The notes: generated from the letters alone by a model not told the origin. Shown: positions 20,573-29,529, counted from the first letter of the stretch. The stretch: 64,000 nt of DNA from an uncultured Verrucomicrobiales bacterium (GCA_937951675.1 CALFBI010000008.1:1-64000), one strand, 5' to 3'. Program-made: numbers and translations.

Positions 20573-20671
20573 TTATTTAAGTTCTGGAGGAACGAGCCCG
20601 TCATGCCGGCTTAAGGGCCAGAAGCGGGTTCCGCTCCCTCCAGCTAAGATAAGAGCGTCAGTTTTATTCAT
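20573..20671 (-). pseudogene. 5' remnant of a mannose-1-phosphate guanylyltransferase gene
   Basis: A 32-codon reading frame begins MNKTDALILAGGSGTRFWPL and continues SRHD before ending GLVPPELK and a stop. The Gly-rich loop followed by RFWPLSR is the N-terminal signature of GDP-mannose pyrophosphorylases (family length about 350-480 residues). Everything after the nucleotide-binding loop is missing, and ruvX starts two bases later. It is best read as the scar of a deletion that joined the first codons of a manC-type gene to the region before ruvX. An in-frame ATG twelve bases further upstream is also possible. Confidence 0.75.
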
Positions 20672-20757
20672 AAGAGAGAGCATAAGGAGGCGGTGGGTGG
20701 ATGTAAAATTCTTACTTTTTTTGGAGAAAAGTTTTTGTTTTCAATCACACTTTCAGT

Positions 20758-21093
20758 ATGGTGGGAGGTATGGAACAAGCTCATTTAAATCGTCTAAAAG
20801 AAACTTCGGGGTCAGTGGCTCCCTATCTTGTCGGAGCAGCAGCCGGAATGCTTCTTTCGGATTTGATGCATGAGAGAGCCCGACGGTCGTTAGCTCTCAT
20901 CCTTGGATGTGCAGGGGTAGCGGCACTTGTTCCCGGTGTGAGTCAGGCCGTTGTAGGTCAGCTTAATAACCCTGCAACAAAGCGTGGGAGCCGACGCACT
21001 CTACGTTCGATTCGGGATGGGGCAGGAGCTCCCCCCATACAAGGAATCGACTTTGTGGAAGAAGAACTTGGTGAACAACCGTTCTTAGGATGA
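20758..21093 (+). CDS. Small hydrophobic protein of unknown function
   Basis: 111 codons from the ATG at 20758, or 107 from the second ATG at 20770, which has GGGAGG almost touching it. The second start gives MEQAHLNRLKETSGS before the hydrophobic part. Two likely membrane segments are VAPYLVGAAAGMLLSDL and SLALILGCAGVAALVPGV, separated by a basic stretch HERARR, with a polar C-terminal tail rich in Arg then Glu. I do not recognise a family. It is divergent from ruvX and the ManC remnant. Confidence 0.6.
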   Translation: MVGGMEQAHLNRLKETSGSVAPYLVGAAAGMLLSDLMHERARRSLALILGCAGVAALVPGVSQAVVGQLNNPATKRGSRRTLRSIRDGAGAPPIQGIDFVEEELGEQPFLG

Positions 21094-21267
21094 AAGGGTA
21101 TCAGGCCTTTGATTAACAACGCACAGACATATAAGAAACTTTCGATTATTACTTTCTGCTGTTGTGGCAGGTTCGATGACGCTGCCGGGAATGGCGGCTG
21201 TCAATTTTACTTTTAAGTTTTGCCGTGCTTGGTGGCTTAAGAATCTGCCGTCGATACCCCCTTTTTC

Positions 21268-22260
21268 TCAGTCGAGAGGGCTTTCCTCAAATTGTTGATA
21301 TTTGGGGGAGCATCCTTCGGTTCGTCGAGGGGGGAGAGTTGTTTTTTGAGAAGCTACCTGGATGTGGGGTGAGGAACCTAGTCCTGCGATAAGGCCGGGA
21401 AGTTCTTCGGAAAGGTCTCGGGTGCTTTCCCATCCGAAGTATAATTCGGCTTGTTCGGTGCTCAGCCGGTATTGGTTCGGAATGTGATGAAAGGTTTGGG
21501 TCGAGCTTTGAGAAAAGGAAGGCTCAGGTAGATCCATAATAGAGGTGACCTGTCGCCAAATCCCGAGCAATGTTTTGTCGTCTTTACTGGCAAAGAAGTA
21601 ACGCCTTTTGCGACTTCCTTTTTGATGAACAGAGAGGAGGCCTTGAGCGTAATCATCAGCATGAAGCCAGTTTCTGAGCTGGCGCCCTTCGTTTGGAAGG
21701 GGGATGGAGCTTGATTCTTTCATTTGGGATAAAAGATGCGAATCAGGAAGGCCTTGCCCGTAGAGTGAGCTTGAAAAGGCGAGGAAAATCTCCTGTTGAA
21801 AAGTATCTCTTATCGCCTCCAAATAAAGACAGATGCCGGATTCGAGAGCGGCTTCGGGGGTGAGTGGCTGAAAAGGAGATGATTCAGAATGAGCTTCCAA
21901 GCCGAGAGGCTCTCCAAAGACCTCTTCTTCACAGCTATAGAGAAATGGGATAGTATTTTCGCGAGCGTAGGTGACCCAGGGAATGATTTCAGGGAGTTTC
22001 GGAGGGAGGGAGCTAGGGGCGGGGATGAGTTGGAGCTCTGCCCCTAGATAGAAAAGAGCATCAAGGTTGGCTTCTCTTGGGAATAAATGCGCTTGAGGTG
22101 AAATAGGGCTTATTTTCTCTAAAGGAGCATCTAAGATCTCGTAAAGAGGCTCTGACAAGTAGAGGTGGTCGATAGAAGAGAGTGTCTTTAATGAATTCAC
22201 CAAGGCAGAAGCGGTTAGTGAATGGGATCCAAGAATAGCGACGGAACGCAAGTGTCTCAT
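21268..22260 (-). CDS. Divergent extended SDR resembling dTDP-glucose dehydratase, catalytic motif missing
   Basis: 330 codons. The layout follows RmlB-type SDRs: a first strand VAILGSHSLTASALVNSL, FLYSCEEEVFGEPLG in place of the VSTDEVYG segment, FQPLTPEAALESG where family members have the YSASK region, RQLRNWLHADDYAQGLL matching RDWLYVEDH, and QYRLSTEQAELYFGW near the end. However the dinucleotide loop GxxGxxG is replaced by GSHSLTA and the Tyr-x-x-x-Lys pair is absent. It is therefore probably not an active oxidoreductase; it may bind a sugar nucleotide or be decaying. Substrate unknown. Confidence 0.65.
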   Translation of the reverse strand: MRHLRSVAILGSHSLTASALVNSLKTLSSIDHLYLSEPLYEILDAPLEKISPISPQAHLFPREANLDALFYLGAELQLIPAPSSLPPKLPEIIPWVTYARENTIPFLYSCEEEVFGEPLGLEAHSESSPFQPLTPEAALESGICLYLEAIRDTFQQEIFLAFSSSLYGQGLPDSHLLSQMKESSSIPLPNEGRQLRNWLHADDYAQGLLSVHQKGSRKRRYFFASKDDKTLLGIWRQVTSIMDLPEPSFSQSSTQTFHHIPNQYRLSTEQAELYFGWESTRDLSEELPGLIAGLGSSPHIQVASQKTTLPPRRTEGCSPKYQQFEESPLD

Positions 22261-22300
22261 AGTGGGTAAAGGGATGAAAAGATAGGCCGGAGCACCCTAG

Positions 22301-22336
22301 AAAAAACGCTCCTTGTCACAAGAACAAGGAGCGTTT
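22301..22336 (-). terminator. Rho-independent terminator of rpsB-tsf
   Basis: Perfect 13-base-pair stem (22324-22336 with 22304-22316) and an eight-base loop-side spacing of seven bases; on the minus strand the stem runs into a stretch of six T. It lies 28 bases after the tsf stop. Confidence 0.93.
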
Positions 22337-22364
22337 GAGAAAAATGAGAAAGATCAATAGAAGC

Positions 22365-23234
22365 TTAAGCTCCGATCGCAAAACGTGTGAAACGTTTTAC
22401 AGAGATATCATCTCCAATTTCTTTTGAAACGGAAGCAATGAGCTCGTTAATGGACTGATCAGGGTTTTTAATAAAACTTTGCTCGAGGAAGCACTGTTCA
22501 GAGTAAAATTTCCCGAGTTTTCCTTCTACGATTTTATCAATGATATTAGCAGGCTTTCCGCTGTTTTCCATTTGCTTGCGGAAGACTTCTTTCTCTGCTT
22601 CGACAAGCTCTGTTGGAATGTCGTCACGTGAGAGGCCAGCAGGAGCTGATGCTGCAACATGAAGGGAAAGATCTTTCAAAAGGGCTTGGCAGGCTTCTTT
22701 GGAAGCCGACTCTGCATTATTGAAGGCTACTTCGACGAGAACGCCTACTTTACCTCCCATGTGGATATAAGAAGCAATAGCGCCTGTTCCTTCGACATCA
22801 TAGCGAGCGACGTTAGCAAGTTTGAGGTTTTCGCCTACTTCGATGACTTTCGATTTCACGAACTCATCAACATTGCTGCTTCCTTTTTCGACGGCAAGAG
22901 CGCTTTCAAGATCGGACACTCCCGCGTCAGCGATTGTCGCGCCGACGTCTTTAACGAAAGCTTGGAAGCTGTCGTTTTTTGCAACGAAATCAGTTTCGCA
23001 GTTGATTTCAGCAAGCATGCCGAATTGGCCTGCAGGATCGGTGACTTCGATGATTAAACCTTCGTTGGCATCGCGGTCAGCTTTTTTTGCTGCTTTTGAG
23101 ATGCCTTTTTCACGGAGCCATTTAGCGGCAGCGTCAAGATCTCCGGCGCATTCGCCAAGAGCTTTTTTACAATCCATCATGCCCGCGCTCGTTTTGTCGC
23201 GAAGCTCTTTTACTAGGGATGCGGTGATTGCCAT
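22365..23234 (-). CDS. tsf: Elongation factor Ts
   Basis: 289 codons. The N-terminal UBA-like module is MAITASLVKELRDKTSAGMM with DCKKALGECAGDLDAAAKWL, and the EF-Tu contact motif is ETDFVAKNDSF. EF-Ts exchanges GDP for GTP on EF-Tu, encoded at 6963. It follows rpsB by 30 bases, the usual rpsB-tsf operon. The sequence before the ATG (TATCATATT) holds no Shine-Dalgarno motif. Confidence 0.97.
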   Translation of the reverse strand: MAITASLVKELRDKTSAGMMDCKKALGECAGDLDAAAKWLREKGISKAAKKADRDANEGLIIEVTDPAGQFGMLAEINCETDFVAKNDSFQAFVKDVGATIADAGVSDLESALAVEKGSSNVDEFVKSKVIEVGENLKLANVARYDVEGTGAIASYIHMGGKVGVLVEVAFNNAESASKEACQALLKDLSLHVAASAPAGLSRDDIPTELVEAEKEVFRKQMENSGKPANIIDKIVEGKLGKFYSEQCFLEQSFIKNPDQSINELIASVSKEIGDDISVKRFTRFAIGA

Positions 23235-23264
23235 AATATGATAGGTTAGTAGATAAAGTTCCGA

Positions 23265-23948
23265 TTAGTCCTTTTTCGCAGGAGTTACCGAGTCAACGAT
23301 GTTTTGAAGAATGATCCGGATCGAACGCATTCCGTCATCATTCGCAGGAATCGGGTATTCGATGTTTGTTGGGTCAGCATTGGTATCAACAAGGGCGATA
23401 ACTGGAATCTTGAGGCGCTTCGCTTCGGCGACAGCAATGGACTCTTTAGCGGAGTCAACGATGACGAGCGCGTCTGGAGCTTTTTCCATTTTGCGAATAC
23501 CATTCAAGTTACGGAAAAGTTTTGTTCTTTCACGGTTAAGTGAAGCGAGCTCCTTTTTCGACATGGATTTGTATTCAGGCTGCTTTTCGATGTTTTCGAG
23601 GTAGCTTAAACGCTCAACTGACTTACGAATGGTCGCTAAGTTAGTCATCGTTCCACCGAGCCAGCGGTGATTAACGTAAAATTGTCCAGTCGCTTCAGCA
23701 GCTTCTTTAACCGCTTCTTGAGCTTGGTGTTTACAGCCAACAAAGAGGATTTTCTTCCCTTTGCCAACTTGATCTGAGAAGAAATCGGTTGCAGAATCAA
23801 GAAGGCGAACCGTCTCTTCAAGGTTGATGATGTAGATCCCTGCCTTATCCTTCATGAGGTAAGGCTTCATCTTTGGATGCCACTTTTTAGTTTGGTGTCC
23901 GTAGTGAACACCCGCTTCGACGAGTTCTTTAATAAGGTTGTTGACCAT
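23265..23948 (-). CDS. rpsB: 30S ribosomal protein S2
   Basis: 227 codons. Typical S2 segments are LVEAGVHYGHQTKKWHPKM, KILFVGCKHQAQEAV, RWLGGTMTNLATIRKS and PVIALVDTNADPTNIEYPIP. S2 joins late to the small subunit near S1. It is the first gene of the rpsB-tsf unit; the 249 bases upstream to the divergent gene at 24198 contain both promoters presumably, but I could not assign clear -35/-10 pairs. Confidence 0.98.
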   Translation of the reverse strand: MVNNLIKELVEAGVHYGHQTKKWHPKMKPYLMKDKAGIYIINLEETVRLLDSATDFFSDQVGKGKKILFVGCKHQAQEAVKEAAEATGQFYVNHRWLGGTMTNLATIRKSVERLSYLENIEKQPEYKSMSKKELASLNRERTKLFRNLNGIRKMEKAPDALVIVDSAKESIAVAEAKRLKIPVIALVDTNADPTNIEYPIPANDDGMRSIRIILQNIVDSVTPAKKD

Positions 23949-24197
23949 AATGATTTGAGGCTAGTCTTAAACCAGAGCTAGCAATGGTTGAATCACATCC
24001 CGCTTTAAATCCCTTCCTGGATGATTCTTTGTTGATAAAGCGGGTCAAAGAAGGGGAGGAGGAGTTAAAGTTTTTCTGGGGCCTTGGCAAGTAAAAGAAG
24101 CCTTTTCAGAGGGAGAAAAGTGTCTTTAAGGGTCGATTTAAAAAAATAAAGAAACAGAGTTGGCAAGATTCGCGCAATATGAGCGTATTGTTTCATC

Positions 24198-25139
24198 GTG
24201 AATCCTTTCATCATCGTTCCCTATTTTTTGATTCTCTTGTGTTTTCTGAGCTCAGTCATGGGAGCTAGCGAGACGCCTAAAAAGCTTTCTGAGACCGATA
24301 AGCAGCTGATCATTCAGACCTTAGCGAAGAAAAAAGAGACGGCCCATGAGCGGGTGAAAGACCGTTACGGGGACGCTATTGCAGCATACCGGTCAGGGAT
24401 GAAGAGTGATGCCGCGGCTTATGAACTTTTTTTGAAATGTTCGGAATTAGTAAATTTTAAAGGTGAGAAAAAGAAAGCGAGCTCTTTCCGGGATTGGAAG
24501 CGAAATGAACCTCATCGGAAGAATCCAGAATTCCACCGAGCTCTTCGTCATCAATTACATTGGTTGATGCTCACTTTGAAGGTCGCTGAAGGGTCGACCT
24601 CTAAGGAATCATTGATTCCGGATGCTTCTGAACGGATGGCTCAGCTCATTAAAGACGGGGAGCTTGTGTCTTCTCAGGTGAAGCTTCTACAGGCGAACGT
24701 ATTGCATTCTGTTTTCGCGCGAGCTTATGGGCTTCATAGCACGAAGGTGAAGGCTTGGCACCCTGCTCCGTTACCAATTAATAAGGTTTATGACGTTTCG
24801 ATTCTGCCCGTCGTGCGGAAGGTGGATACTTTGGATTTACTCAGGAAACAATGGTCAGACCGTATTCTCTATGAGGGGAAATATTTCGAGTTCTTTGGCA
24901 AGAAAGCAGAAGACACAAGCCTTAAAGGAATTGCCGCTCGTTCTGCGGCGGTCGATAAGTATCTCAGCGAATCAAAGCCGAAGTATCTTTGGGCGAAAGA
25001 GGTTGATTGTTATAAACTTGGCGATGAGCAGCGGGCCGCTAAAAATATGATGGAACACCTCAAAAGTTATCAAAATCACCCAGTTGAGGAACGCTGGATT
25101 GCTCAGTTTATCAGCTTATTGATGAAAAAAGCCGAATAA
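24198..25139 (+). CDS. Secreted protein of unknown function
   Basis: 313 codons from a GTG that gives a good signal peptide (PFIIVPYFLILLCFLSSVMGA). The mature part is basic and mostly helical, with ETDKQLIIQTLAKKKETAHERV, a KKASSFRDWKRNEPHRKNPEF stretch shortened here to its theme of Lys/Arg/Glu clusters, and a C-terminal repeat-like helical region (AKNMMEHLKSYQNHPVEERW). No catalytic motif or known family is apparent. An ATG nineteen bases upstream is in another frame. The gene is convergent with the permease pair. Confidence 0.7.
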   Translation: MNPFIIVPYFLILLCFLSSVMGASETPKKLSETDKQLIIQTLAKKKETAHERVKDRYGDAIAAYRSGMKSDAAAYELFLKCSELVNFKGEKKKASSFRDWKRNEPHRKNPEFHRALRHQLHWLMLTLKVAEGSTSKESLIPDASERMAQLIKDGELVSSQVKLLQANVLHSVFARAYGLHSTKVKAWHPAPLPINKVYDVSILPVVRKVDTLDLLRKQWSDRILYEGKYFEFFGKKAEDTSLKGIAARSAAVDKYLSESKPKYLWAKEVDCYKLGDEQRAAKNMMEHLKSYQNHPVEERWIAQFISLLMKKAE

Positions 25140-25149
25140 AAAAAAGGCC

Positions 25150-25920
25150 TCACATTCCGTTGAGATATTCAGAGAAGCCGCCGCGTTCTGGGTCTGGAAG
25201 AACGGTAATTTCTAAGGCATCTACGACAGGGCGAAATCCTTCACCTTCTCGTCGGTAGTGAAGGGTTCCTTTGATATCGACCCATTGTTTAGCGGAGACA
25301 GAGGGCAACTCTGTGGGGAGTTTACGGAGAGGGACTCGTAAGGTCTGTGCGTCAGCGGCACAGCAGGTCATAAAGATCTCAAAGAGTTCGTAATTTCCCT
25401 CACGGTCAGCAATGAGACGCCCGCTTGTTACGATTTCTAATCCATCAAAGACTTCTCGCACCTCTTGATCTCCAGAAGCCATCGCCATTTGAATCAAGGG
25501 AATGTTGTAATGCCCGTCATCTGTTTGAGAGGTGGATTCTCGTAAAGTTTCGAGAGTAAATGGGGGAAGGTCCTGGAAGTAATCCGCCGGAGAATCCATT
25601 TCCTTCCGGCGGAGGGTTTCTAAGCTGTAATGATCTTTGGTCCAAAGCGTCGCTAAAAGAATAGGAGCGACCATGAGCGCGATAGATTGAAGGGAAACTT
25701 GGCTGCCATGATCGTGACAGCAATCTTTTTCGACGTCTCCAGAGTAGATGATGTTGAAAACACCTAAGATGAGCAGCCCAATGCCGCCTGCTAAAGCAAA
25801 GTCTTCAAAATCGGGTGTGAGGTAATACCTCAAGCGATCAGTCTGATAAAACCAGATAGGCACAACACCCCAGAGAATCAGCGCGACAGACATCGCAAGA
25901 TGGTGAAGTCGTAAGATCAT
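25150..25920 (-). CDS. DUF1980/TIGR03943-family membrane subunit of a permease pair (YcgQ-like)
   Basis: 256 codons from the ATG that overlaps the permease stop by ATGA; a start seven codons earlier is less likely. Three hydrophobic segments occur in the first third (MSVALILWGVVPIWF, FALAGGIGLLILGVFNIIY, SIALMVAPILLATLW), and a metal-ligand-like DCCHDHGS lies between the second and third. The C-terminal soluble half (GRLIADREGNYELFEIFMTC and later WVDIKGTLHY) is the DUF1980 part, with paired Cys in TCCAADAQ. This family is always found beside DUF318 permeases; substrate unknown. Confidence 0.85.
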   Translation of the reverse strand: MILRLHHLAMSVALILWGVVPIWFYQTDRLRYYLTPDFEDFALAGGIGLLILGVFNIIYSGDVEKDCCHDHGSQVSLQSIALMVAPILLATLWTKDHYSLETLRRKEMDSPADYFQDLPPFTLETLRESTSQTDDGHYNIPLIQMAMASGDQEVREVFDGLEIVTSGRLIADREGNYELFEIFMTCCAADAQTLRVPLRKLPTELPSVSAKQWVDIKGTLHYRREGEGFRPVVDALEITVLPDPERGGFSEYLNGM

Positions 25921-26810
25921 GATGGAATGAAGGCGGCCCAAAGAATGCTAAGGGCGCCGATGGCGATGAAGAGTGAAATACCAAGAATGATAATGACTCG
26001 AGTCTTAAAGAGGCTTCGGTAGAGAAAGAGGAGCTTGAGGTCAAACATCGGACCAAAGACCATAAAGGCGAGTTTTGCCCCCTTCGTGAAGTGACTTAAA
26101 GAGGCCGCAATAAAGGCATCAGAGGTGCTGCATAAGCTTAAGAAGAAGGCGACCCCCATCATCGCAGCTGGGCCTAAGATTGGGCTCCCAGCTAAAGAGT
26201 TGAGAGCTTCTCTTCCCGGAGCCACTCCTGTATTAAAGAGTGCCGTGATAGCGACTCCTAGTGAGAAATAAACGGCGATATCAACGAAGTCCTTCATCGC
26301 TGATCTTAAGGCCATCGTAAGCCCTCCGTGTTGATGGTCATGACCTTCCTGAGGTCTCATCAGGTCTTGGCGCACGAGTTTACTGCTTGGGATTTTGAAA
26401 ATAATAAAGCCTGCGATCAAGGCGATGATATAACCGAGCCCGACTCGGGAGAGGGTCATGTAAAGCTCTTGTTGCCCGCTGAAGGCTTTATACGTGCTGA
26501 GAATGGTGATCGGGTTTACAATGGGAGCCGCTAGCATGTAAGTGACTCCTGTCGAGAGAGGGAGTCCTTTCTTCACTAGGCGCCTAATAACAGGGACAAC
26601 AGCGCATTCACAAACAGGCATCAAGAGGCCGAGGAGGCCTGCAATGGGGATCGATAAAAGTCGATTTTTTGGGAGGACTTTGTCGAGTGCGCTCTTGGGG
26701 AGGTAGACATCGATGAACCCTGACAAAAGAGTGCCTAGGAGAATAAAAGGCATCCCCTCTAATAAAATAGAGAGGAACGCAAAGGAGACGTCTGAAGCTT
26801 CGGAACTCAA
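25917..26810 (-). CDS. DUF318/ArsP-like permease (YcgR/YraQ family)
   Basis: 297 codons from a TTG start forced by an upstream in-frame TAG. About eight membrane helices: FAFLSILLEGMPFILLGTLL first, then the family signature MPVCECAVVPVIRRL, VTYMLAAPIVNPITI, and later FFLSLCSTSDAFIAASL. A cytoplasmic or periplasmic loop contains EGHDHQHGG, suggesting a metal link. Members are predicted permeases, some acting on organoarsenicals, but the two conserved Cys motifs alone do not identify the substrate. It is coupled to the DUF1980 partner by ATGA. Confidence 0.88.
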   Translation of the reverse strand: MSSEASDVSFAFLSILLEGMPFILLGTLLSGFIDVYLPKSALDKVLPKNRLLSIPIAGLLGLLMPVCECAVVPVIRRLVKKGLPLSTGVTYMLAAPIVNPITILSTYKAFSGQQELYMTLSRVGLGYIIALIAGFIIFKIPSSKLVRQDLMRPQEGHDHQHGGLTMALRSAMKDFVDIAVYFSLGVAITALFNTGVAPGREALNSLAGSPILGPAAMMGVAFFLSLCSTSDAFIAASLSHFTKGAKLAFMVFGPMFDLKLLFLYRSLFKTRVIIILGISLFIAIGALSILWAAFIPS

Positions 26811-26851
26811 AAGCTAAGCAGGCTTTCTAATATAAATTGAGCGGAAAAGCT

Positions 26852-27790
26852 TTAGGGAAAAGCGCTTCTTTTATTGCGCTTGTGATCACTGAGGCCCTTC
26901 ATTTTTTCTTCCGCCGTCTGGATTTTCTCTGCAGAAATGGTGCGAAGATTACGAGTCAATTTGAGCTTACTCATGACGTAAATCATCCATTTCGTAGGGT
27001 CGAACTGCCAAGGCTTTACCCCATTTCGGTAGTCGCTTTGGAATTCATGATGGTAATTGTGATACCCTTCACCAAAAGTGACGAGCGCCATTAAGAAGCT
27101 GTCCCGAGCAGAACACTTTTTCGAATAAGGCTGATTACCAAGGTAGTGACAGAGGGAATTAATACAGAAAGTCGAGTGCTGAACGGTAACAACACGAAGG
27201 CAACCACCTACGATGAGGCCGCCAAGCATACCAGTCCAAAGAGTTTGGCCTTCATTGAGGAAGTGGCCACAGAGTCCGCCAATAATTGTTGGGAGAATAA
27301 GCCCAACCGAGATCGCAATCGCTCTCCAATATTTATCCTGCCAGCGAAACCAGTAATCTTTTTTCAAGTCGGGAACGTTATTGCTAGGGTGTTCGTTTTG
27401 CAGCTTGAACATGATCCAGCCCATGTGTGCCCACCAGAATCCTTTTGAAATATCATAAGGATCATCATCATGATCGGTGTGGCGGTGATGGCGCCGGTGA
27501 TCAGAGACCCACTCGATCGCGGAATCCTCAAAGGCAGCGGCCCCAAAAAGAAGGCATAAAATACGCACTGGAAGACGCGTTTCGAAAGCTTTATGAGCGA
27601 AGCAGCGGTGGTATCCGAAGGTGATGCTCATACCTGTAGCACAATACATGAAGAAGAAGATGATCCAGTCGGATAAATGGAAACCTACCTGCCAAAGGTA
27701 AAGAGGAACCCCTATTAAAGCGATCAATAGAGTTCCAATCAAGAATCCGCTGTTGATCCATGAGACTCGGTTGAATGGGAAATTTTTCAT
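26852..27790 (-). CDS. Acyl-CoA/acyl-lipid delta-9 fatty acid desaturase
   Basis: 312 codons. The three His boxes of membrane desaturases are all present: GYHRCFAHKAF, SDHRRHHRHTD and EGYHNYHHEF, with membrane segments before box one and between boxes two and three. The enzyme inserts a double bond in saturated acyl chains using a di-iron centre, and helps adjust membrane fluidity. It lies downstream of nothing obvious on its strand; a 212-base gap before it has no gene. Confidence 0.93.
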   Translation of the reverse strand: MKNFPFNRVSWINSGFLIGTLLIALIGVPLYLWQVGFHLSDWIIFFFMYCATGMSITFGYHRCFAHKAFETRLPVRILCLLFGAAAFEDSAIEWVSDHRRHHRHTDHDDDPYDISKGFWWAHMGWIMFKLQNEHPSNNVPDLKKDYWFRWQDKYWRAIAISVGLILPTIIGGLCGHFLNEGQTLWTGMLGGLIVGGCLRVVTVQHSTFCINSLCHYLGNQPYSKKCSARDSFLMALVTFGEGYHNYHHEFQSDYRNGVKPWQFDPTKWMIYVMSKLKLTRNLRTISAEKIQTAEEKMKGLSDHKRNKRSAFP

Positions 27791-28002
27791 GATAAATGAG
27801 GCGATATGACAAGATGGAAGAAAGGTCTCCGATCGTTGTCTCGATAAACGAAGTTTAAGTTATGCCTGGAAAGATGCAAGGGGCATCTTTCCAAGACGTC
27901 GAGTTGATACGTTTTTTTGGGGAGAAAGAAAGCTTTCTTTTGAGAGCCTAAAAGGCCGATTTAAGAGGGGGCTTTATTGGTATGGAATCAGCGTAAAAAA
28001 AG

Positions 28003-29529
28003 TCAGGAAGGGTCTTTGACCTCCAAGAAGGCCCGCCGAAGATCATCCGCAGGAGAGCCTGTTGGCCCTTGAGGGAGCTTAGGAGCTTCCTGAGGCTCCT
28101 TTTCATCCGCAAGAGAAGCAAGGAGCTGGTCGGCGATACTTCCGGAGTCAGATTCTGGTGTTTCTTGCTTTTGTGGCGTTCTGGTTTGGAGCTCGATCGC
28201 TTGGGGTTCTTTCTTTTTATTTTCTAGTTCAGAAGCCGCCCCGAGCTCTTCAAAGCGACGCGCCTGAGTTAGCACATTGCCTTCATAGGATCCGACTGTT
28301 TTATTGAAATGATTCACGCTACTTTGGAGAGAACTTCCAAGTGATGCGAGGTGATCCGAGAGAACGGTTAAGCGCCGGTGGAGCTCTTTGCCAACACTGG
28401 CAATTTCCCTTGCGTTTTCGGCAAGGCTTTCTTGCCTCCATCCATAGGAAACAGCGCGGAGAAGAGCGATAAGGGTGGTGGGGGTGGCGAGGATGACCCC
28501 CTGGTCGACTCCTTTTTCGATCAAGGTATTGTCTTGAGAAAGAGCCGCGGAGAAGAAGGACTCACTAGGTAAGAAGAGAACGACGAACTCCGGACTCGTT
28601 TCGAATTGAGCGTGATAGGCCTTGGTGGAGAGGTTTTTAATATGGGCTTCGACCTGTTTTGCGTGCTGAGAGAGGAAGCCGATACGAGCGTCGTCATCTT
28701 CGGTCTCAAGAGAATCGAGATAGGCGCTCATGGGAGTCTTCGCATCGATCACGATGGATTGACCTCCAGGAAGATTGACTAGTAAATCTGGGCGCAGTTT
28801 ATTTCCCTCGGGAGAAGTTGTTGTCGCCTGAGTTACAAAGTCACAGTGTTCTTGCATCCCTGCCATTTCGACACAGCGCTTAAGCTGTAATTCTCCCCAT
28901 TGGCCTCGGCCGATTGGTTGACGGAGCGCTTTCACGAGCTGAGAGGTTTCTTTGTGAAGAAGTTGCTGTCCTCCTGCAAGTTGTTGGACTTGGGCTTTGA
29001 GTCCTTGATAAGCCCCTTCCCGAGCCGTTTCGAGCTCATGAATACGCTTTTGAACTTCAAAAAGAGAGTCAGAGACGGGTTTGACCATTTGCTGAATCGC
29101 AGAGTGCCGCTTTTCAAGGTCTCCGGTGGCTTTGCTTTGTTCTTGTTGAAGAGCTGTTTTTGCAAGCTGGAGGAACTGCTCCTGGTTCGCTCGTAAGGCA
29201 TCAGAGGAGAGTGCTTTGAAGCTTTCTCCTAAGCTTTCGCGTCCCTCTTTGAGCAAGACTTCTTTCTCAAGAGAGCTTTGTTTGAGTGCTTCAAGCCGTG
29301 CTTTCAAGTCACTTTCGGAAGCTACAAGAGTGAGTTTTTCATTTTCAAAACGAGTTTTTGCGGCTTCAAATTCGTCTTCTAAAATTTCTTTCTCTTGCTG
29401 TTGAGCCAGTTGAGTGCGGTGTGCTTTCCCCGCCGTTACAAGCCAAGTCAGGATGAGGCCGACTAAGAGGCCTGCGAGAAAAAGGGCATAAGGGAACCAA
29501 ATGGCTTGCGTGATTTCAGATACTGTCAT
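28003..29529 (-). CDS. rmuC: DNA recombination protein RmuC
   Basis: 508 codons. An N-terminal membrane anchor (ALFLAGLLVGLILTWLV) is followed by a long coiled coil, then the RmuC nuclease-like domain with GRGQWGELQLKRCVEMAGM, RPDLLVNLPGGQSIVIDAKT and VVLFLPSESFFSAAL. The tail is rich in Gln, Pro and Glu. RmuC limits inversions at short inverted repeats in E. coli; the exact activity is unproven. It is divergent from the superoxide dismutase gene. Confidence 0.93.
   Translation of the reverse strand: MTVSEITQAIWFPYALFLAGLLVGLILTWLVTAGKAHRTQLAQQQEKEILEDEFEAAKTRFENEKLTLVASESDLKARLEALKQSSLEKEVLLKEGRESLGESFKALSSDALRANQEQFLQLAKTALQQEQSKATGDLEKRHSAIQQMVKPVSDSLFEVQKRIHELETAREGAYQGLKAQVQQLAGGQQLLHKETSQLVKALRQPIGRGQWGELQLKRCVEMAGMQEHCDFVTQATTTSPEGNKLRPDLLVNLPGGQSIVIDAKTPMSAYLDSLETEDDDARIGFLSQHAKQVEAHIKNLSTKAYHAQFETSPEFVVLFLPSESFFSAALSQDNTLIEKGVDQGVILATPTTLIALLRAVSYGWRQESLAENAREIASVGKELHRRLTVLSDHLASLGSSLQSSVNHFNKTVGSYEGNVLTQARRFEELGAASELENKKKEPQAIELQTRTPQKQETPESDSGSIADQLLASLADEKEPQEAPKLPQGPTGSPADDLRRAFLEVKDPS

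Noticed and set aside
23949-24197. Clear divergent promoters between rpsB and the gene at 24198
   Set aside because: Individual TTGACC and TTGGCA hexamers occur but neither has a convincing -10 partner at 16-18 bases.
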